Origin: Mallotus nudiflorus
Lineage: Eukaryota > Streptophyta > Magnoliopsida > Malpighiales > Euphorbiaceae
NCBI GenBank assembly: GCA_947683625.1
Contig: CANTUR010000069.1
Location: 434,001-498,000 of the forward strand
DNA length: 64,000 bases
Reading direction: 5' to 3'
Below the pieces are notes generated by a model. That model was not told the DNA's origin. It searched no databases and worked only from the letters and a program-made list of their open reading frames with translations. Shown piece by piece: positions 60,506 to 64,000 of this stretch. Numbering within the stretch: the stretch's first letter is position 1; the number at the start of each line of letters is the position of its first letter. The position numbers and the translations under genes are program-made.

Positions 60506-61492
60506 TCATGCAACTTCAAGATCATCATCCCATTTTCCTAAGAACTCATAATGCAAGAGTCCTAGAAAATCTTCTGGTGAAGAGGCATCCATCAACTGGA
60601 TTCTAGCATAAGCATTCAGAGAAGCATACCAGTTTGCCAACTTTCCTACCATTTTTGCAAGAAATGTTTCAATAACAACCTTAATTTCTGCTCCAGGAAT
60701 AAGCATTTGTCTGGCTATCCATGCTCTAAACTCCAGAAACCTATTCCTGTATTGTGAAGGAGGAACATCATCTAGGGTAAAGTAATTTCTAGTATTTCTT
60801 TGGAAATTTGTCTGTGGATCTGGCTGTGGTGTTCTGGGTTGTTCAAATTCTTCTTCTGGATCATCAACTTCTTCAACTTGAGGTCCTCTATAAGATGTAG
60901 CATCATCAGCCATCAATTGGCAAGGTATTTCAAAATCTAAATCAAAGTCGCTTTCTGAAGATTTAGAAGATGAACTTTCCTTTGAAACAGATCCAATTAA
61001 AAAGCTAGGCATGACATTTTCAGCACACTTTTCCAAAAAGGAAGAGATGGGATTCATCATCATTTGAGGGTGTTCTGACTCTTTTAGTGATGAGGTTGGT
61101 GAGGTATTTTTGGGTATTAATTCAGAGGGTGTTTTTTTAGGTTTCTCAGTTTGAGAGAAATGAACTGTTTTTCCTTTTTTTTTTACTGTTGTTTCATCAG
61201 AGGACTGTGTTTGAGAGGGGGTTTTTAATGAGGATTTAAATCCTTGAAAATTTATAGGAATATTCAAGGGAGCTATTGGTGCAGGAAATAAAGGTTGAGT
61301 GGAAGAGGCTGTGTATGGTGAACTGGGAATTGAATAAGGGCTGTACAAAAGACCCAAAGGATCTGGAGAGAAAGATTTTGAAGAGATTTGTGAGGACAAC
61401 TCTTCTTTCTTTCTTTTAAGATCTTTTTCAAGTTGGTCAACCTGGGCTTTCAAGTTTAAAATTTTTATTTCTTTCATTTGAATGCTATTCAA
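60506..61492 (-). pseudogene. endogenous pararetrovirus copy C: coat-protein region
   Basis: Open for 328 codons. An N-terminal heptad-like segment (ILNLKAQVDQLEKDLKRKKE) suggests a coiled coil. A Ser/Pro-rich linker and an acidic stretch (EVDDPEEEFEQ) follow, then the conserved block RFLEFRAWIARQMLIPGAE and LANWYASLNAYARIQ. It continues past a TGA into the zinc-knuckle part. Confidence 0.75.
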
Positions 61493-62420
61493 TGTGCCTT
61501 TGTCGTTGATAATTCACATAAGTTCTTAGTGCTTCATCTCTATCTGCCTTTGTAATTCTACATGAACTGCTGCCATTCATTTTTCAAAGGCCTGGAACTT
61601 TTTTTCTACTAAATTCATATGTTCAGCAACTCCATCAATCTTTTCTTCAATAAGCTTTAGTTTTTTATTTTAAGCACAAGCATTCTATGTCTGCTAGTTG
61701 ATTACTGCTTCAGCCGGAGTTGTTTGTCTAGGTTTACCATCTACGTCAACAATGTTTGATTCCAGGATAAAAGGCTACATGGTAATTTGGTTTTTTATTT
61801 CTTTGGTTAAAGGAGGAAAGTCTATGGGTTGGAACATACAGATTTGGGGTAAATAATTTGGCTTTGAATCTCAGTTGAATTTTTTTTTTACTCATTTCAA
61901 GGCTTGTCTGTAACATGGGAGAGGAGCTGACTTAGGTTTTGGCTGGGAAGGAGGTATTTGAGGCTTGCAAGGTTTAGGAGGAATATTTTGAGTAGCTGGT
62001 GGTTTGTACCAAGCAGGAGGAGAATATGATACAAGGTTTTCCTAGAGTGCAGATGCTTGAATCTCCATCTTCATATCTTCTTCTGAATTCCTTTTCACTA
62101 TATTTTCCTGAAGATTTCTTCTTTTTCTTTTTCTTCTCATCATCATCAAAGTAGGATTCAACATAACAATCATCATAATCACGATAATCAAAATAACAGT
62201 GACCATCACGCTTAAAAGCATAGATTAGTCTTCTAGAATTATCAAAAGAGTCTATAGGAATGTTATCTTTTGAATCTTAATGATTGATCATGAACTGTGT
62301 ATTAAAAACTATAGGAGTCTCTTATTTTCGCCTAAAGATAGTATCAACTGATCCATCAGATCTTTTGATATGCACTGGATCTGTACCTTGAATTGGCTCT
62401 ACTGTCTCATGCAACTTCTC
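61493..62420 (-). pseudogene. endogenous pararetrovirus copy C: N-terminal polyprotein part (broken)
   Basis: On the minus strand, broken frames give EPIQGTDPVHIKRSDGSVDT near 62340-62400, RLIYAFKRDGHCYFDYRDYD near 62190-62240, a Lys-rich run, a Pro-rich run (PKPCKPQIPPSQPKPKSAP) and a Lys/Glu-rich helical segment near 61560-61670. Many stops are TAG or TAA at likely Gln codons. The first part may be the tail of the movement protein; this is uncertain. The segment ends against plus-strand copy D. Confidence 0.55.
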
Positions 62421-62425
62421 ATAAT

Positions 62426-62437
62426 TGGTATCAGAGC
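62426..62437 (+). promoter_or_regulatory. pararetroviral tRNA-Met primer site, copy D
   Basis: TGGTATCAGAGC on the plus strand marks the start of the minus-strand DNA in plant pararetroviruses. It stands about 80 bases before a viral ORF on the same strand. Confidence 0.7.
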
Positions 62438-62504
62438 ATGGTTTTTGCACAAGGTGGAATTGTTATAAATCATACGAATACTAAAAGAGAAGAAATTCTT
62501 AAAC

Positions 62505-63058
62505 ATGATAGAACCAGAAATCTCTTTTGTTCCCTCTTATACTCCCTCTCTAATATGTGATTATAAGTATGTGCCAACTAACTCTGTTGTTGTTACCCTA
62601 TCACCCCCTATCAACCAAACCACCCAGAAAAAGACTGATTACTTGTATGAGTTTACCTACCTTCCTGAAGACCAAAAGAATGAAGAATCAAAGTTTCCCC
62701 TGTTGAACCCTTATAATGCCTTTTCAAAATCCAAAATAAACTGGAAACAATCTTTCAAAGCTCTTGTAAACTAACCCACTTCTTCTATAAAAGAATATGT
62801 TCAAGCCTCTAGCTTTGATCAACACCATATACCAGCCGCTCAGACATAACAGTTCGTAACATTAGAAATTTCTCCATAATTTTTGAGAACTTGGCTTAAC
62901 TAGGGATACACTCACATCCACTTATAAGGTTAGGACTCTCCTACCATGGCAGAGCAGGGCAACCTATTTTCTCTAGGTTCGCTCTTTTGGATTCTAGATA
63001 TAAACAGTACCAACATGCTATAATTGGGATTGTAGAGACATCCTTAAATGTTGGTAAG
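62505..63058 (+). pseudogene. endogenous pararetrovirus copy D: movement-protein N-terminal half
   Basis: The plus strand opens with an 89-codon frame (LNPYNAFSKSKINWKQSFKA) and continues in broken frames with FVTLEISP, GYTHIHL and LDSRYKQYQHAIIGIVETSL, the 30K-type movement-protein core found in plant pararetroviruses. Stops fall at likely Gln codons. The viral match ends near 63058 and unrelated sequence follows. Confidence 0.65.
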
Positions 63059-63103
63059 AGCATTGGAGTAAGTAGAGCAAGTTTTTTTTTTTTTAACATG
63101 GGT

Positions 63104-63340
63104 CCTCTTTTAGTATTCCCCTGCCTTTCTTGTATTATTCAGCGTGGATACCGCCAGAGGTTCACGTTGATACTCTTGCTCATTTTTGGGAATTGGAGTA
63201 CATTATGCTTGCTCTTATTTTGATTCTCCTCTTAGTGTTCCCCTGCCTTTCTCGTATTACTCAGTGTGGATACTGTTGAGGGATTTGTTCTCATACTCAT
63301 TTCTGAGCATTGGAGTAGATTATATACACATTTATTATTC
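63104..63340 (+). repeat. ~122-bp tandem duplication containing the 42-bp flank repeat
   Basis: Two diverged units begin near 63104 and 63226, each with TTCCCCTGCCTTTCTTGTAT-like sequence, CAGYGTGGATAC and a GCATTGGAGTA tail. The 42-bp cores are at 63112-63153 and 63234-63275 and match 52760-52801. Confidence 0.7.
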
Positions 63341-64000
63341 AAAAGACTAAAATGACACTTTGAAATTCAAACAATTTATACTGCAAGTCCATAGATTTTG
63401 TCTTTGCATTTCCTTCCCCTCGTTTGGGTGTAAGTAAGCATTAGATTGATTAGAATTTTAGAAACTCTCAACATGGAACTGTCAACAAGACATCTGAATT
63501 CTGCGAGGCTAATAAAAGAAAGCCACTAAAATCAAAGGTCATGAGATAAGTTTTCACACATGATATCATGAAGTGGATGAATTTACTCTCAATCTTATAA
63601 ATTTCCTTTGTACTTCACTACAGAATAAAAAAAGATAGAGTTATACTACTTCCCTTTGGTATTTGTCAGGCTATTTATCACACAGAGTGAGATTTTGACG
63701 AGGGATTAGCATTTGCTATCCTAGTCAATCTTATTGATGTATCGATTCTTTTCCTCTTCTTCGTTCTCTTTTATTTTCCTTGCACAAAATACCATAAGTC
63801 AGTATGGTTTATTTGTAAGTGAAGAAATTTTGTGAAAATGAAATATTATTCTTTTGCATTCTTCCCTTTTTAGTTATGGTGATGATGTCTTTAGTCGTAG
63901 GGTCGCAATGTTCTGCCATCAAAATTGTGGCTTTATTCTATTGATGCTATGGTGGAGGGCTCCATCATTCCTTTTCCTAACATGTCCTACAAAAGAGAAG
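63341..64000. other. unassigned right end
   Basis: No gene, repeat or viral sequence that I can support. Short open stretches lack recognisable motifs. Confidence 0.5.

Overview
This window is plant nuclear DNA, most likely from a eudicot. It is AT-rich, has one intron-bearing plant gene, and is otherwise packed with decayed plant retroelements and endogenous plant pararetrovirus DNA. I cannot name the species from sequence alone.

Layout. (1) 1-3769: the 5' part of a minus-strand Ty3/gypsy chromovirus (Tekay/Del type, long LTR), cut by the window edge. (2) 3770-7235: AT-rich spacer. (3) 7236-27216: two chromoviruses of the same broad family lying tail to tail. P is on the plus strand and M on the minus strand. 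Their 3' LTRs are both truncated and fused at about 15591. P carries a 495-bp TRIM-like insertion with a 5-bp target duplication. M is split inside gag by a 3.36-kb LTR (S) of another subfamily. (4) 27692-32501: the only apparently intact gene, an 8-exon GH31 glycosidase whose spliced reading frame is 873 codons, with a TATA box in front. (5) 32502-34830: gene 3' flank, a decayed plastid-type tRNA-His fossil and a MITE-like element. (6) 34831-47225: a badly decayed Ty1/copia element of SIRE type, broken by a solo LTR with a perfect 5-bp duplication and bracketed by two related LTR-like direct repeats. (7) 47367-52294: the 3' end of a minus-strand Tat-like Ty3/gypsy element. It has an LTR, a polypurine tract, an array of short hairpins, and a decayed intron-containing plant mobile domain gene antisense to the element. 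(8) 52760-63058: endogenous Caulimoviridae pieces in both orientations, with a viral-type promoter and poly(A) signal still visible. (9) 63059-64000: a short tandem duplication and unassigned sequence.

The most interesting signals are three. First, the hairpin array at 49834-50373 has four stem types in fixed order, each closing on a nearly constant TCGGTC loop. Second, the chromovirus copies share a splice donor inside the LTR and an acceptor directly before the gag ATG, predicting a 2.5-kb leader intron that removes the primer binding site. Third, the pararetrovirus copies share nonsense changes, suggesting duplication after integration.

All mobile-element and viral reading frames here are broken. 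Many of the stops sit at former CAG, CAA or CGA codons, as expected from deamination of methylated cytosines. Element clade names, intron models and protein functions are inferred from recognised motifs; no search was run.
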